64,000 bases of DNA. It comes from Gymnothorax reevesii (taxonomy: Eukaryota; Chordata; Actinopteri; Anguilliformes; Muraenidae). The stretch covers positions 6,325,001 through 6,389,000 of the forward strand of contig CM056574.1 of the NCBI GenBank assembly GCA_029721435.1, read 5' to 3'. The position numbers and the translations under genes are program-made. A model generated the notes under the pieces. The model made no database searches, had not been told where the DNA came from, and worked only from the letters and a program-made list of their open reading frames with translations. This document shows, one piece after another, positions 1 to 55,125 of this stretch. The stretch's first letter is position 1, and each line of letters starts with the position of its first letter.

Positions 1-97
1 GTGAGACCCCCAGCAGCCGGACCCCTGAGCGGATTAGTCCCACCTTACTCTCCCACAGCTCCACCTCCTAAAACAAGGACAGGCTGCTAGCCCTTGC

Positions 98-176
98 TGG
101 GCCCCTGTTGCCGGGCCCCTGTCGCCCGGCCCCTGTTGCCTGGCCCCTGTTGCCTGGCCCCTGTTGCCTGGCCCAG
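98..176. repeat. 15-bp GC-rich minisatellite
   Basis: About five imperfect tandem copies of a 15-bp unit close to GCCCCTGTTGCCTGG. Open reading frames across it are by-products of the repeat. No gene is visible around it. Confidence 0.85.
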
Positions 177-318
177 GTGTCATTTCACCTCTCCTCCTGA
201 GCAGCCCAACCTCCGCCCGGGCTCCACTGTTGCCTGCATTCCCACAGCCCCAGACAGACACAGCCTGCAGGAGACTTCCTCTCACACCCTTCCCACGTGT
301 GTTGAATAAACTCACAGA

Positions 319-520
319 GGCGGCGCGGTGCTGCAATGGTTATTGCTGTTGCCTGACAGCAAGAAATTTGCGGGTTTGAATCCAGCCCGGGGCCTGTTTG
401 TGTAGATGTTCTCCTCGTGTTTGTGCGTTTCCTCCAGTTTCTTCCAGCAGTCTGCAGACGTGCGAAACAGACTAATTTGTGACTCTCTGTATGAGTGACT
501 GGTGTGTGGTCTCAAACATT
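319..520 (+). mobile_element. Degenerate tRNA-headed SINE-like element
   Basis: The order of blocks matches the better copy at 55126-55456: a box A-like TGCAATGGTTATTGC, a 'GCCTGACAGCAAGAA' block, a box B-like GGGTTTGAATCC, then 'GGCCTGTTTGTGTAGATGTTC' wording shared with many fish repeats and a 'GTTTCCTCCAG' block. The right boundary is approximate. Inferred to be a SINE or SINE-like retroelement; the family name is not known to me. Confidence 0.6.
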
Positions 521-929
521 TGCTTTGGTTAGAAAATGACGACTGGTACAATATATGGCTGTAAAACATGAAATCAATGGATAAACTTCTCCCCAAACGG
601 GTCAAGGGAAGCTCCTGACAGGTTTTGGGATGGATCAGGAAAAACATGGAGATTTAAGGGACTGGACTTCAATACCATACGTGCAAACAGAGCGGCAGAA
701 TGAGACCCTGAATGATTCGGAGCTTGGATTGTTCAACTTATGCAAAGCTCCATTAGAGGGAATGGTGGAGGGTGAGGCACTACTGTAGGAACAGGCAGGG
801 GGAATTATGGGAAGGAAAGAGAGTGGCTCACTACAATGGAGTAGAGCTGATAAAAGTGTGGGAAATTTGGGGAAGCTTGGCGGAAACCAGCAGGGACTGG
901 TGGCTGTTTGCTGGTGTAGAAACCCCCAG
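521..929. other. Non-coding stretch, nothing recognised
   Basis: No open frame resembles a known protein and no clear repeat is visible. Confidence 0.5.
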
Positions 930-1365
930 AACAAGCAGAAGAGGCGAGAGGTGACTGATAACCCATAGGTATCCCAGGCCTAGTGGAAAAGACTCACAGT
1001 TACTGATCACTCTTAAGGAGATCCCTGGACATATAGATGGGACCAGCACTTTTATAGATATCCTAGGACAAGTAGACGAGACCAATAGTGACTGATCACT
1101 CCATTAGATATCCTAGGACAATTAGAGGAGATCAGCAATGACTGATTACTCTTGTACATTCGTATTCCAGGACTAGTAAAGGAGACAGAAAGTGACCGAT
1201 CGCTCTTGTACATAGCGCAGGACAAGTATAAGGGACTAGAAGTGACTGATCGCTCTCATAGACAGCCCAGAACATATCGAGGAGACCTGCAGTGATTGAT
1301 TACTCTTATAGGTATACCTGGACAAGTAAAGGAGACCAGCAGTGACTGACGGCTGTTTGCTCGTA
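930..1365. repeat. Degenerate ~56-bp minisatellite
   Basis: Around eight diverged copies of a unit containing 'AGTGACTGATCACTC', then 'TAGATATCCTAGGACAAGTA', then 'GAGGAGACCAGC'. Spacing between successive GACTGATCACTC-like blocks is near 56 bp, with indels. Strong divergence between copies indicates an old array. Confidence 0.75.
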
Positions 1366-3015
1366 TAAATATTACGGGGGGACTGTACACAGTTGGTCCC
1401 TGAGAAAAAGAGGAACCGCTTGCATGTCCCAGCTGCCTTTTGTGGGGTTTGAAGGCTCAGTAAGGGGGTTTGGGGGGATGGGGAGGTGGGATGCAGATTT
1501 GGGGGGGGTAGCAGAGATGGATTAGATGCATTTCTCCTGGAGAATACCATTCCCCCACGGACACATACTGGCCTGTCCTCGCCTTGCCGGTACCGTGTAA
1601 TTCAATTTCACGCACCGACTGCACCGAGGGGCCGCCACCAATGACACATGGGAGCGCTAATCATGCAGATGCTGCTGGCGCTGACCAATCAGAGTGTACG
1701 ATGTATCCAGAACACTATACATGGACTATATTGAGTATTTATGGACTGTTGTTTTACGGGCAGTTGTAGTTATTTCTTTTTGGCAATTCCCGCCTTTTCC
1801 TCTCAAGAGTCTAAGCCTGACAGACAACCTAATGATCTACTCTTTCTTAAATTGACTGATGCAGGGCTGTAATGTGTTGGTTTGAAAGCTATCGTAATGT
1901 TACCTCTCACTGGAGAAAGCCTGCACAGTGCGCCATCACAAATAATGGATGGGTGAGAGAGAAATCAGTTTAGTGAGTGAGTACTCTGTTTCCGAGCTTC
2001 TAGTTTAGGACTACAAATCGACAACTTGGTTTTTCTTTCATTTTTAAAAAAACTTTAGGTCTAGGAACTTAGACTTTAGCTTTTTTAGAAGCTATGGAAA
2101 ATGCTTAGTTATCGTGATGTCGGAGTATGGTGACTTGATTCACTTTACAGATTTTTAAGCAGGTTTTTAGAGGTGTAAGTGAACAAAAGAAGGGGTGACA
2201 TTGATATCTCTGTCTGTCGAACCGTCAGACCGCGGCTGTGGGCGGGGCTCACACCATGGGAGGTAATGCCGAGGTCGTGTGGTGTCACAATGGGGGTGTT
2301 CCGCACCAGTTTTTTCAGTTTTTTTTTTGACATTTCAATCAATCCCACCCCTGCTCAACTTTATTCAAATCTGCTGGTGGAAACTCCATTCTGTATCGGG
2401 TTTCAGTTATAACTTAATCATTTTCACATTTCAGAGACTTTTCATTTACCTACAATTTTAAGATTTGCTCGGAAGGCGGAAATGAATAAATTAAGACTGA
2501 AAACTTGGAGTATAAAAGAAGCGTGTGGACCGCAGGCAGTTGGCAGAAAATAAGGGAAGAGAGGTCCTGGAAGGTCATATTAATCACAAGGTGCAATCCC
2601 GTCATTAACCCTGTTAAGCACTGGGACCGATGTTGAATTTTGCTGTCCCCTGCAGTGAAGAGTTAGCCTCCGCAGGGTTGGATTAGCCTGTGCTCCAATG
2701 CAGGGTGGATGTGCTGCGAAAAGTTCTGGTCGGGATTGCAATGGCTCAAAAGTAATCGTTTTGATTCTTGCCAAAATTTTTTACACATTTTTTTTTTTCC
2801 GTTGGGGGGTGGTTTTCGGGACTAAGTGTTTTTGCCAAGCAAAAGCATTTTACAGTGCATCTGGTGAATTGAAACTAGGCCAGTTCATCTACTGAATGAC
2901 AATTAAGCACCAGCTAAATGCCACCACAGTCGGAGGAAAGGATGGGGGGGCGCGATTTGGCTTTAACGAGGAGTTCTGGACGTACAGTAGCTTCCGACGT
3001 TAATTAGCATGGTGG
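1366..3015. other. Upstream intergenic sequence
   Basis: Mixed A/T-rich and moderately GC sequence with short homopolymers. No exon of a recognisable gene is seen. In mammals TACC3 lies upstream of FGFR3, but no TACC3-like coding sequence was identified here. Confidence 0.45.
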
Positions 3016-3490
3016 ACGAGGAGGAACGCGATGAAGAGGGTTGGGATGAGGGGCTGTGTGGGGGGGTTCGGAGGAGAAATTGGCGGGTGTTTGCAGGCAG
3101 GCACTATCCTTAGGTTTGGGGCTTTATAAAGCGACTCCCTACTTTGCTTGGGTGGAGGGGTGAATAGAGACGACTGGGTGAAAGGCACATTCGCCTTGAT
3201 CTCCATACAGTGCCCCGCCCACACACCCCCACTCCACACACTCCTCCACCTCCTGTCCTTTCAGAGTCTGGGGTAGTCAGGCGGCCCCCCGATTAAAGAC
3301 ATTGTCCCGGGGGACTCCACATCCGGCCAAAGCCATATTAAGCAGAGATTAGGGACTACGCTTTAAAATAAAAGAGAGAAACCAGAGAGAGGGGGACCCC
3401 CTTTTTTCCGAGAGAGCGCCTGGATTTACTATCGACAAAGCTGTGAAGCCGCGAGGGAGAAATTCACACTTTTGTGTTTTTTGGAAGCGG
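3016..3490 (+). promoter_or_regulatory. fgfr3: Putative fgfr3 promoter and 5' UTR region
   Basis: The sequence becomes GC-rich with several CpGs just before the candidate signal-peptide exon. A TATA-like TTTATAAAG lies at 3122-3130, followed by purine-rich leader-like sequence around 3370-3445. A weak acceptor-like site (pyrimidine-rich tract then GGAAG) ends near 3486, so the 5' UTR might be split. The assignment rests on position only; no start site can be proven without transcript data. Confidence 0.3.
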
Positions 3491-3514
3491 ACGGACGGCG
3501 CGGGGGGTCATGTG

Positions 3515-46431
<42,917 letters not shown>

Positions 46432-48893
46432 GGAGCACCCCAAAATAACAGCTCTCCTCCAGGATCAACACAGTGCCCCGGAACAATCTAGACCTTACAG
46501 AACCTCACGGTCCAAGGATCAGGTTAAACTTTCATTTCTTTTCCTGGGAGGGACCACTCAGCTTGAAGGTGTGCCTCATGCACGCCACTCTGATTCAAGG
46601 ATTCCCTTATTTAGTTATACGTTTATTTTGGGATGCTCGCAACTGGTCCTGCCTGCGCCAACCGAATGCAAAGGGCCGAGAGGAGACCTGTTCTGACGAG
46701 GGGAGTGGACATCCGCGCCATTTTGGATCCCTCTTGACCTCTTGAGAGACTAAAAGGCCAGTACCTCCCAACTTTTGGACCCTCAAAAGAAAGCCCTCCA
46801 TTTGGAGATATGCAATATAAGGGCCCAATCTCGATCAGGAGGGGGTGAAATGTTTCCTCATAAACTGTATCCCAAATTTTCTGCCAATGAAGGATTCAGG
46901 GCCCCGGAGTGGGGCCCCCCACATTCTGCTACCTGGACTCAATACTGATTGGCTAGTCACTACGAATACAGGATGTGATTGGTTGGTCGTGCTGTAGCCA
47001 CACAGCCTGTGCTGGCTAAAAGTCTTACCATGTCGCTAACGAGGTGGACATTCTTTTATACGGTAACTCTTCCTGGGAGTTGCAGTCCTAGTTCTTGCCA
47101 TCAGACATTACCAGGTTACATTGGGAGGATCTAGAGTGAAAGTAGACAGATTTCGTGTATTATCAGATATAAAGTTTCTATTGTAAATATATAAATACAA
47201 ATATGTATCATAAAGCTGTAAGCAGGAGTGTACGTAAAGGAATATACATTTTTTTGAAAATCCAAACCTTGCAATCTAGGATATACTGTTGTGATCATAT
47301 CATTTAATCATTTGAAGTTTATTTGAGCAATTAACATGTATATTTGTAATTTATTTATAGACTTAACATATCTGATAAAAGGGTTTTAAAAGTTAGCGTA
47401 GGATATTTGGTACTGTAAACGACTTGAGTTTCAGATTTTAATTTTATAACTTATTAACAAAAGAAATGAGGCGGGATTTTATTTTCTCAGCCATCAGATT
47501 GGCCAAGTCTGATTCTGATTGATCTTTATTCTTTTTGCAGTTTGAAGAATGTATGTAAAAAGAGATTCCTTTGAGCATTTGGTTTCTGAACAGGACGCAA
47601 AAGTTCATATAAAGTTAAACATGAAACAACATTGTACAAATATTTAGTCCTGGATTGCAGTGGTGAGTTATAGAACCGTGCTACAGCAACCTCCAAATAG
47701 GGCGATGACTGCAAATACTCAGAAATGTGGGGGCTAACCTTTAACCTTTAACAAGAACCTCCAATGAGATCACCGACACTCAACAGATCATGACCCACCC
47801 CTCATATTACAACATAGCTGCTACCCAATAGTATTTCTCCCTGATATGAAGGAATGCATTGTGGGTACACTTCCTGAAAGTGAATGCCACAAAGCAAAAA
47901 AGAAAAAAAAAACAAGACAAAAAACTATGAATTGTGATTTTTTTTTAAAATTATTATTATTTTATTACTGTATGTTCTTTTCCCTTCAATTCTGTATGCA
48001 TCGTCTTCATGAATTGTTCTATAATGCCAGTACACCGCAAAGTATGGGAGCGGAGACTGTAATTATTTTTTATTTTTGATGTTTGAATCTCAGATCCGGG
48101 TCGTACACTGCTCTATAGGAGAGTGGTAGGGTCCTCTTTGCACAAGTGCATTATGGGAGGGGACTGCTGCCAAATATTCCTCAGTCTGCTCACAGCTGTC
48201 CCTGGTTGACATGAAGCAAAGTTTTAGAATGTTAACAGGCTCTATAATTAGTGACAATTGCGAACGGGAATGGTGTAGGATTACCGAAGTGGCAGGGGAC
48301 AGCTAAATGCATCTCCTTGCTAATACGCGGATAACTTCTAATTCAGCATTCCATGCAGTCGCTTCAATTTACACTGTTCCTCCTCTCGTTGTTTAATTGG
48401 CCCATTTTACTTGCCTCCTAAGTGCCTGTAACTCATTAATAAAAATATAAATAAATAAGGAGAGGGGAGTGTAGTTAATTTCAGATTAATTTAATTTGAA
48501 TGTATCAAATGTTGCCAAACGAGGTCTTAGAAGACCTTATTTTGAGAATTAGAGTAGGCACTCGTAGAGCTTAATCAGGATGGGATGTCGATGCGTTTTG
48601 ATTTCTTCTTCCAAGATGGGTGAAAAGCTTTCCCTATGGCGAGAGCGTATTTTAACTCTTTCTGCGTATCTCCCGAGATGGAGCCAGTCTTAGGGAAATG
48701 CAGACAGGCGTTGTATCGAGTCGCCCTGGTTTGCCGAGGTCTTGCCCTAATGGCGAAACTGGGGACCGCAGCATGGGCACTGCTGTCTGAAGGCTCAGCC
48801 TAATTTTGACCTTTGAACCTTTGAACTGACCAATGGGGTGCCTTTTTTGTGTTTGCTTCTACTACTGATGGTCATCCAGTATGATTCTAAAGT

Positions 48894-48899
48894 AATAAA
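48894..48899 (+). terminator. fgfr3: Possible proximal poly(A) signal AATAAA
   Basis: AATAAA followed within 20 bp by G/T-rich sequence (GATTGTGGTGTCTG). It would give a UTR of about 2.5 kb. Confidence 0.4.
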
Positions 48900-49816
48900 G
48901 CAGAGATTGTGGTGTCTGCTCAGATCTGAATGAAGGTGTGCGCCGTTATACACGCTGTTATTTATTATGTATTTATAATGATTATGGTTTTTATAAAGAG
49001 GGAACTGTGGTGCCACATTGCTTTTTTTTTTTTTTTTTTTAAACCTTGGTAGAGAAAGCAGATTTAAGAGGGATCTAGTCGGCATTCCAAGGTACGGCAA
49101 GTTGTCGCTTTTCCGCAGTCGAACCCGCAAAAAAGTGCCAATGAAACTGTTAGAGCGCCCAAGTTACCTTCTCCTGGACATGAAAGTTTGCCTTCCCTTA
49201 CAGAGGGCTTCCTCATGTTCTCTTATGTTAACTGTCCTCATCGTGCCACAAAGCTCTTACTAGAAGAAAACATAATTTATAGTTGGGAGTTATGATTGTT
49301 GTACATTGAGTAGATTTTATATAGCTGCGTGATTTTTTTTTTTTTTTTTGGTGAAATTATAGAAAGGAAGGTTTTCCTTGGCAGTATTTTCATAACAAAA
49401 CTCATTACAGTACATGCATTCCAGCTACCTATTCCTGTCTTAAAAAAATAAATAAATTGCATTAAGGTTTTGCGAGGAAAGGAAATTAAGGACTAGGAAT
49501 TCTTAAGGAATTAAGACTAGATATCTATATAATTTATTTTTTTTCTTAGTATTCTTTTTTTCCTTTTGTAACACAACTGTAGAAGAGGCTGACTAAACTA
49601 AACATTTGATATTTAGAACTTTTTTGTAGATTTCTGAATGGTTCTCCCCTGTGTTCGGAACACTCTCCGAGCTCAGAGTTCTGGTACATTCCACAACGCA
49701 TCACCACCCCCCACCCCCCCAGCGAATCACCACCCCTCACGGGGTGAAAAAAGTTTTTTTAATTTTCATATCAGTCGCTGTGCCTGACAGAAACTATGCT
49801 GTTGAAAGGTTTTTTC

Positions 49817-49822
49817 AATAAA
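49817..49822 (+). terminator. fgfr3: Probable distal poly(A) signal AATAAA
   Basis: AATAAA in TTTTCAATAAACAC, with CA-containing cleavage candidates 10-20 bp on and a strong GT-rich element (49869 onward) downstream, the classic arrangement. Confidence 0.6.
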
Positions 49823-49866
49823 CACATAACAGACCACACATTCTGCTTGTTTATTTATTCATCTGA

Positions 49867-49868
<2 letters not shown>

Positions 49869-49905
<37 letters not shown>

Positions 49906-49937
49906 CGCGCGCCTGAGTATGTGTGTGTATGTGCGCG
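49869..49937. repeat. (GT)n-(GC)n tract, Z-DNA type
   Basis: GT repeats run into GCGCGCGCGCGCGC, then further GT. It lies just beyond the predicted mRNA end. Confidence 0.9.
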
Positions 49938-50361
49938 CAGGTGAGATTGGGGGAGCTGAATTTTTTTGTATTTTATGAATATTGAATTGTTGACACAATC
50001 TGATGATACACTTTCATGCACAAGTTGAAGTCCTGAAAATTCCATCATCATCTATTGCGTAGAACGCCTCCTGAACATGGCCAAACCTTGGGCTCCACCT
50101 CTGATCGTTTTGTAAAATAATCGATGTCTTGCATTCAGGACAAATCAGGCATTCTCAAGCATTGAAACAAGCTGTACACTTTTAGTGAGTGAGTTTGGAA
50201 AGATTGAAGATGCAAAAACCTGTCTGGTTGCCGAAGGGGCTACTTCCGTAGCTTGATTCGGCACCAAATGAATGAGCAACCATCTCCAACGGTTCTCTCG
50301 TGGTCCACAGTCATTCAAAGATAAAGACACACCCAGTGCCAGCCATACAGAGGGTCAACGG
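49938..50361. other. Intergenic, nothing recognised
   Basis: No gene or clear repeat. Confidence 0.5.
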
Positions 50362-50562
50362 CGGGGGTCTCAAACTGCTCTGTAAAAGGGCTGAGGGGCT
50401 GCAGGTTTTCAATCCAACTGAGCACAGCCACACCTGATACAACTAATCACCTGTGCAGACTGAGATCGGTTGATTAGATTAGTTGTATCAGGTGAGCTTC
50501 TGCTCAGCTGGAATGAAAACTCGCAGCTCCTCGGCCATTTACAGACCAGTTTGACACCCCTG
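50362..50562. mobile_element. Palindromic hAT-like MITE
   Basis: 201 bp with inverted ends (GGGGGTCTCAAACTGCTCTG at the left; CCAGTTTGACACCCCTG at the right) and long internal complementarity: 'CAGGTTTTCAATCC' with 'GGAATGAAAACT', and 'CACCTGATACAACTAATC' with 'GATTAGTTGTATCAGGTG'. The CAGGGGTGTCAAACTG terminus is a familiar fish hAT-type MITE end. Flanking 8-mers do not match, so the target-site duplication has decayed. Confidence 0.7.
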
Positions 50563-51036
50563 CTCTGTAAGTTGCTGGACTAATAAAAACACAAAATCTC
50601 TGGAGGGTACTTGATTACTATCACTGAATTTTGCTGTAAACATGCAGCGAGAAATACGGTCGGTAAAACTTTTCATTACCACATAGTCATGGTCAAAGCT
50701 AAAAACAAAATATCACCCGCTAATCATGGTTAGTGATAAATGGGGAGTCATATGTCACGGTTTCAATAGGATGAGCTCAATAGCTGACACAGCAAATCAA
50801 TATGACCTGTTCCAGCTATTCACCTCCAATCCTGCCACACAAATATAAAAACTCATTTATCATATCAAAGGAACTAGGCGGATCAGTGATTACTTCCCTA
50901 TCGACTCAAACCTGAACACGGACCTTATTACTGCCTTTCACTGAAGCTCAAACTGATTATTAACCCTTTGAAACCAGTTTGGCGTTTGTTTCTCCCAGTA
51001 TTATATACCTGTATTCTGGCAAACACTTGTATAAGG

Positions 51037-51222
51037 CAGGGTTGGGTTCAATTACTTTTTTGATTACAATTACAGTTATTGTAATAAATTACCTTTGTAA
51101 TTGTAACTTAATTTTAACTGATTTTTTTAATGAAAAGTAATTGTAATTGAACATTCTGTCCAGAAAGTAATTGTAATTTTAATTGTAAGTGTAACTGAAA
51201 AAAGTAATTGAACCCAACCCTG
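51037..51222. mobile_element. hAT-type MITE with 8-bp target-site duplication
   Basis: 186 bp, starts CAGGGTTGGGTTCAATTAC and ends GTAATTGAACCCAACCCTG. Flanks GTATAAGG and GTATGAGG match at 7 of 8 positions. The interior is a run of TAATTGTAATT-like words. Same family as 5934-6067 by termini. Confidence 0.85.
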
Positions 51223-52972
51223 GTATGAGGACACATCGGCAAACGCGTATCAGAGATTTCATGAGTAATGGCAGCGCACAGCGAACCCCTTGACTGCAAA
51301 GGACAAGTACAAATAAAGTAATAAGTTACGTAAACGGAGTGAAGACTTTTTTAAGAGTATATTTGTAAACACACCATGAATTATGCATAGTTCTCACAGC
51401 TCTAAATGTGTTTGCATTTCCCATATGTCTCAGCGGGTAAATAAGTATAATTCTCTGACAGCAGGTAAACGGCGGGGCGCCTTCCTGTTTGTTTAGTGTC
51501 ATTCTGGGATCTGGGGAGGACGGGGGGGTCTGTGTGCACCCTTTTGTAGGATTTGGGTGCCCCACTGTCTCTCCTGACCCCCACCACCAGTACCACCACA
51601 CTGAACTGGCCCATTCATACAGGTCATGTGAGGGGGGCTTGTTTTGCTGTAAAATGGACTCTTCTTTCCAGGTTTTTACTGAGCCTTTGACACACCCAGC
51701 CCCCCACCCCCCCAAAAAAAGACTAAATCATTCATTCAGTAAGCATGTACCTCAAAGCAGGCTTAAAATGGAGCCTCGTCATCACCGTGTAACAGGACAA
51801 GAACAGTTTCACGAGTGACTGAAGAGTCTGTTCCTCAGCCTGTGTGGTCACATGATGGTTATGTAGGTATACTGAAGCGCCACCGGCCTGCAGACTCAAC
51901 AGATTAATTTTACAGCACGATTTTGGTGTTTCACGTCTCACTAGAAGGAAAAATTTGAAACCCAATTGCTACCCCATAGTTTGTTTCACAGTTTTTTTGT
52001 CAGTTACTGAACTGAAACCTGACAGCACATCGATGACGGGCCCATGGTCTTCAAAGCACTATCGACTGCATTAGTGCAGTCCTCTCTTCGAAGCTGAAGA
52101 GCAGTTTACTTCAGCCTCCGCGCTCATCTTGCACTGAATGGCTGGATGGACAGAGGTGGGTGTGACAGCCTCATGGAAAACATAAATTTTTGACGCCCAA
52201 AAACAGCACGATGTTTTCATTCCTGGGCAGAACCAGCCAATGTTCTTGTTTCCTTTGGAACTAGTCAGTGCCAGGATGCAAATGAGCACTTGGTGTTTTT
52301 TGTGGTTCACAGTGAGGGATGTTTAGGGTAGTGGAGGGTCTTGGTCTAAAAATGGGTGGTCTCCTGGATTTATTTACCCCACAGGGTGCGACTACATCGG
52401 GGTGGAACCTACCTTAGCACAGTGATGTCATCACATTCCCTACCACAAGGAGGCGCAGCCAAAGTGGACTGGACACAAGCCTGGACAGCAAAAAAGGTCA
52501 GTCTTGACAAGAAATTTCCTCTTATAATAGGATGTAAATTTCACTGCTGAACATATTAACTTGAATGAAGTTATTGATCGCTTGAAGTGGGAAAATACCT
52601 TACCCCCAGGGCAAATTTTGAAATGAGAGTAAGTGTGTGGAGTGTTAGTTTCAGTGCCATATTAGTATGTATCATACGAGGCCTAATTAACATACCTTCT
52701 TCGGTTTCAGGTACTTATAGTGAGGCAGTGAGCTTTAAGCTACACGGGGATTAGGACGTGTGAATAGTGATCATCCCCCTGAACAAGGCTTTTCTCCAAA
52801 GCTCATACCCATGTTGAAAAAAAAAAACAATTTCATAGATCTCATCTCTTGTGCTTGTTGGATTCAAATGCATAAAAAAGAGTAATTGATTCATCAAGTT
52901 TTACCAGAAGACATTTCTCTGTTCGCAAAAATCTAAACTAAGCTTAAAGTTTCAGGTAAATATTAGATGACA
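51223..52972. other. Intergenic, nothing recognised
   Basis: Mostly single-copy-looking. Short open frames lack protein features. Confidence 0.5.
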
Positions 52973-53118
52973 GAATGGTGTGTGTGGGCCCTGTGATGGA
53001 TTGGCAACCTGTCCAGGGTGGGTCCCTGCCTTTGCCCGTAGTCAGCTGGGATTGGCTCCAGCTCATCCCGTGACCCTGGTGAGGAATAAGCGAGTATAGA
53101 GGATGGATGGATGGATTA
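52973..53118 (+). mobile_element. LINE-type 3' tail with GGAT repeats
   Basis: 'CCCTGTGATGGATTGGCAAC', 'CTGTCCAGGGTGGGTCCCTG', 'GCTGGGATTGGCTCCAGCTC' and the terminal GGATGGATGGAT match the common fish L2-like LINE tail. This is the + orientation version of the element at 7568-7790. Confidence 0.7.
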
Positions 53119-55125
53119 GATGACAGTCCATTATCGAGTGCAAGAAGACCTCAGTCGCACAACAGCTGAAGACTTAAAGCATCACTCCTGATAGTGTTTG
53201 AGTCAGTTGAAGGAGATTATTTTGAAGGCAATCTCTTTAAATTCGGATTTCTGTAAATTATTTGGAAATATGAAAGGAAGACTACCTTGGCTGATTACAC
53301 CTATATTCCTTGATTATAAGTAAACCAACATTTAAATTTCTTACCAATTCATTTCAAAAGGAGCAAATAAAAGTTTTTGGAAAGCATTTTAAAATGCACT
53401 CAACAGTATGCATCATCACATTGGCTAAGAAACTAGCAGCGAGGCCAAGGCCAGTCTTATTCAGAGATCAACTGATCAACTCAATTCAAAAATAGTTAAA
53501 TAACCAGTAAAAAATGGGGAATATATTTTGAAGAGCAGCCAGCCCAACTGCAACTGTTGTGTATTGAAAATTAAAACTGCAAATCCTCTTTGCCCTTGAG
53601 TTATTTTAAAAAAAAAGGCGGCATCACAAGGTGTTTTGAGCTCACTGGGTGATGTTTTCTGCTTTAGGGTACTTGTGTCTCTCTGCAGCAGCTACGCACG
53701 GCTCAAGTCAAGACAGCAAAAACATCTGTTGACAGGCGATCGCCAAACTGCCCACAGAGCCGCATAGGGTCGGTATTTCAAGGAACGATCTATATTCCCC
53801 TCGGTAAACAACCTCAAGAATTTCCTGAGCAGAAAGGCCGGCTGTAAACAGACCAAAAATGGAGGTGCCGAGCGCGGCTCTGGCGGACGGAGCAGCCATG
53901 CCCTCGCGCTCAAAGGCACATTAACGGCGGCGGTGAGGAGGGGGTGATGGCGGAATGAGAGGCCGCTTCCAGCACCGCCTCGAAGGAGCAGCGGTTGCGT
54001 GTTTACGGCGAAACAGAAAGTCCCAGTTCGGAAGACAATGAAACGTAATTGTCAGTGCGGATTGAGCTCAAGCAAAAAAGAAACGAGGGGATGGAGGTTT
54101 TCATTCTGCGAGATGTTAACGATTTAAGACCATTAATGTGGGATTAGAATGTCCTAAAGCGGACATTTCAATCAAGTGCGATCTCTAGCTCCCAATTCAG
54201 AGCAATGGAGTCACTGATCACTGGCTTTTAAATAAAAGTAGATTGGAAATAAAGTTTCCCTTAATCCCACCCTCTAAAAGGTTAAAAATGGAAAGAACAA
54301 TGTTATGCTACGTACAAGAAAGCGAGACAGAAAAATATACAAGCCATCTTGGCAGGGTGATAGAAGGCTTGATTTATTTACTGACAGTCTGTCAAGAAAG
54401 TTTCACAGCAGTTTGGGTTATAAAGGGGCACCTTGCAAAACTATATTTGGTTGGTCTCAGCCAAGTAGCCCATAGGTCAGGTTTGAGCAGACAGACTTTC
54501 TGGAAACTTCCTCATCATTGAACATACTGTGACTGATCACACAGTAATAGGACTTGTGAAGGACTTTTGTGCGGGCACGGGGTCAAAATAATATGGCCAA
54601 TGCAACAAAGTGAGTAATCCGCCTTCGATAGTCATCAGCAGAGCCCTAGCCTACACCAAATTTTATTTCCAAGGTCGAATGGCACTCCAACGTTGAACAT
54701 GTCACAGATCACAGTAATGCAGTCCAATCAGATGTGCAGCCAAATCGTTCAGAGTCAGCAGACGTCAATTTTCAGGCACCGGCGCCCCGGGTATTGGAGC
54801 ATCTTAGTCAGGCCTGCAAAATCCACATCTCGCCGGCCCATTTCATTTCAGACCAACCACTTAATGTTGCTTGTTCGTGTGACCCTCCGAAGGTCACGTC
54901 GAAGAGCCGGGGCAGTGCTGCAGGTACAGTGTCCCAGCAGAACCAGAGCTGCACCATTTCCATCCGTTAAAGACGTGCCAGAGGACGCAGCCAGTCAATC
55001 ACTCCCTGACAAGCCACCAGGAACCTTTCCGAACCCTGACCTGCTCTGTCTACAGCTTGTCCTCCCGGTCAGAACATTCTTTAACTTTTTACACAAGATG
55101 AGGAATGACAGTTCAGGTTAACCTT
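53119..55125. other. Intergenic with a small CpG-rich patch
   Basis: GC and CpG rise at about 53850-53960. Open frames at 54693-55121 (+) and 53692-53919 (-) have no recognised domain. No gene call. Confidence 0.4.

Larger units (their letters stand above)
46432..49845 (+). other. fgfr3: fgfr3 3' UTR
   Basis: About 3.4 kb between the stop and the distal polyadenylation signal, increasingly A/T-rich, with AU-rich words such as ATTTATTTATA near 47350 that could affect mRNA stability. The extent is inferred from poly(A) signals; open frames inside it are short and unrelated to known proteins. Confidence 0.65.

Noticed and set aside
50950..51000. TTAACCCTTTGAAACC as a further TTAA MITE copy
   Set aside because: Only the first bases resemble the MITE end; no core hairpin or right end follows.
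54693..55121. 142-codon frame downstream of fgfr3
   Set aside because: No recognisable domain, no clear promoter or splice context, and it runs up to a SINE; likely chance.
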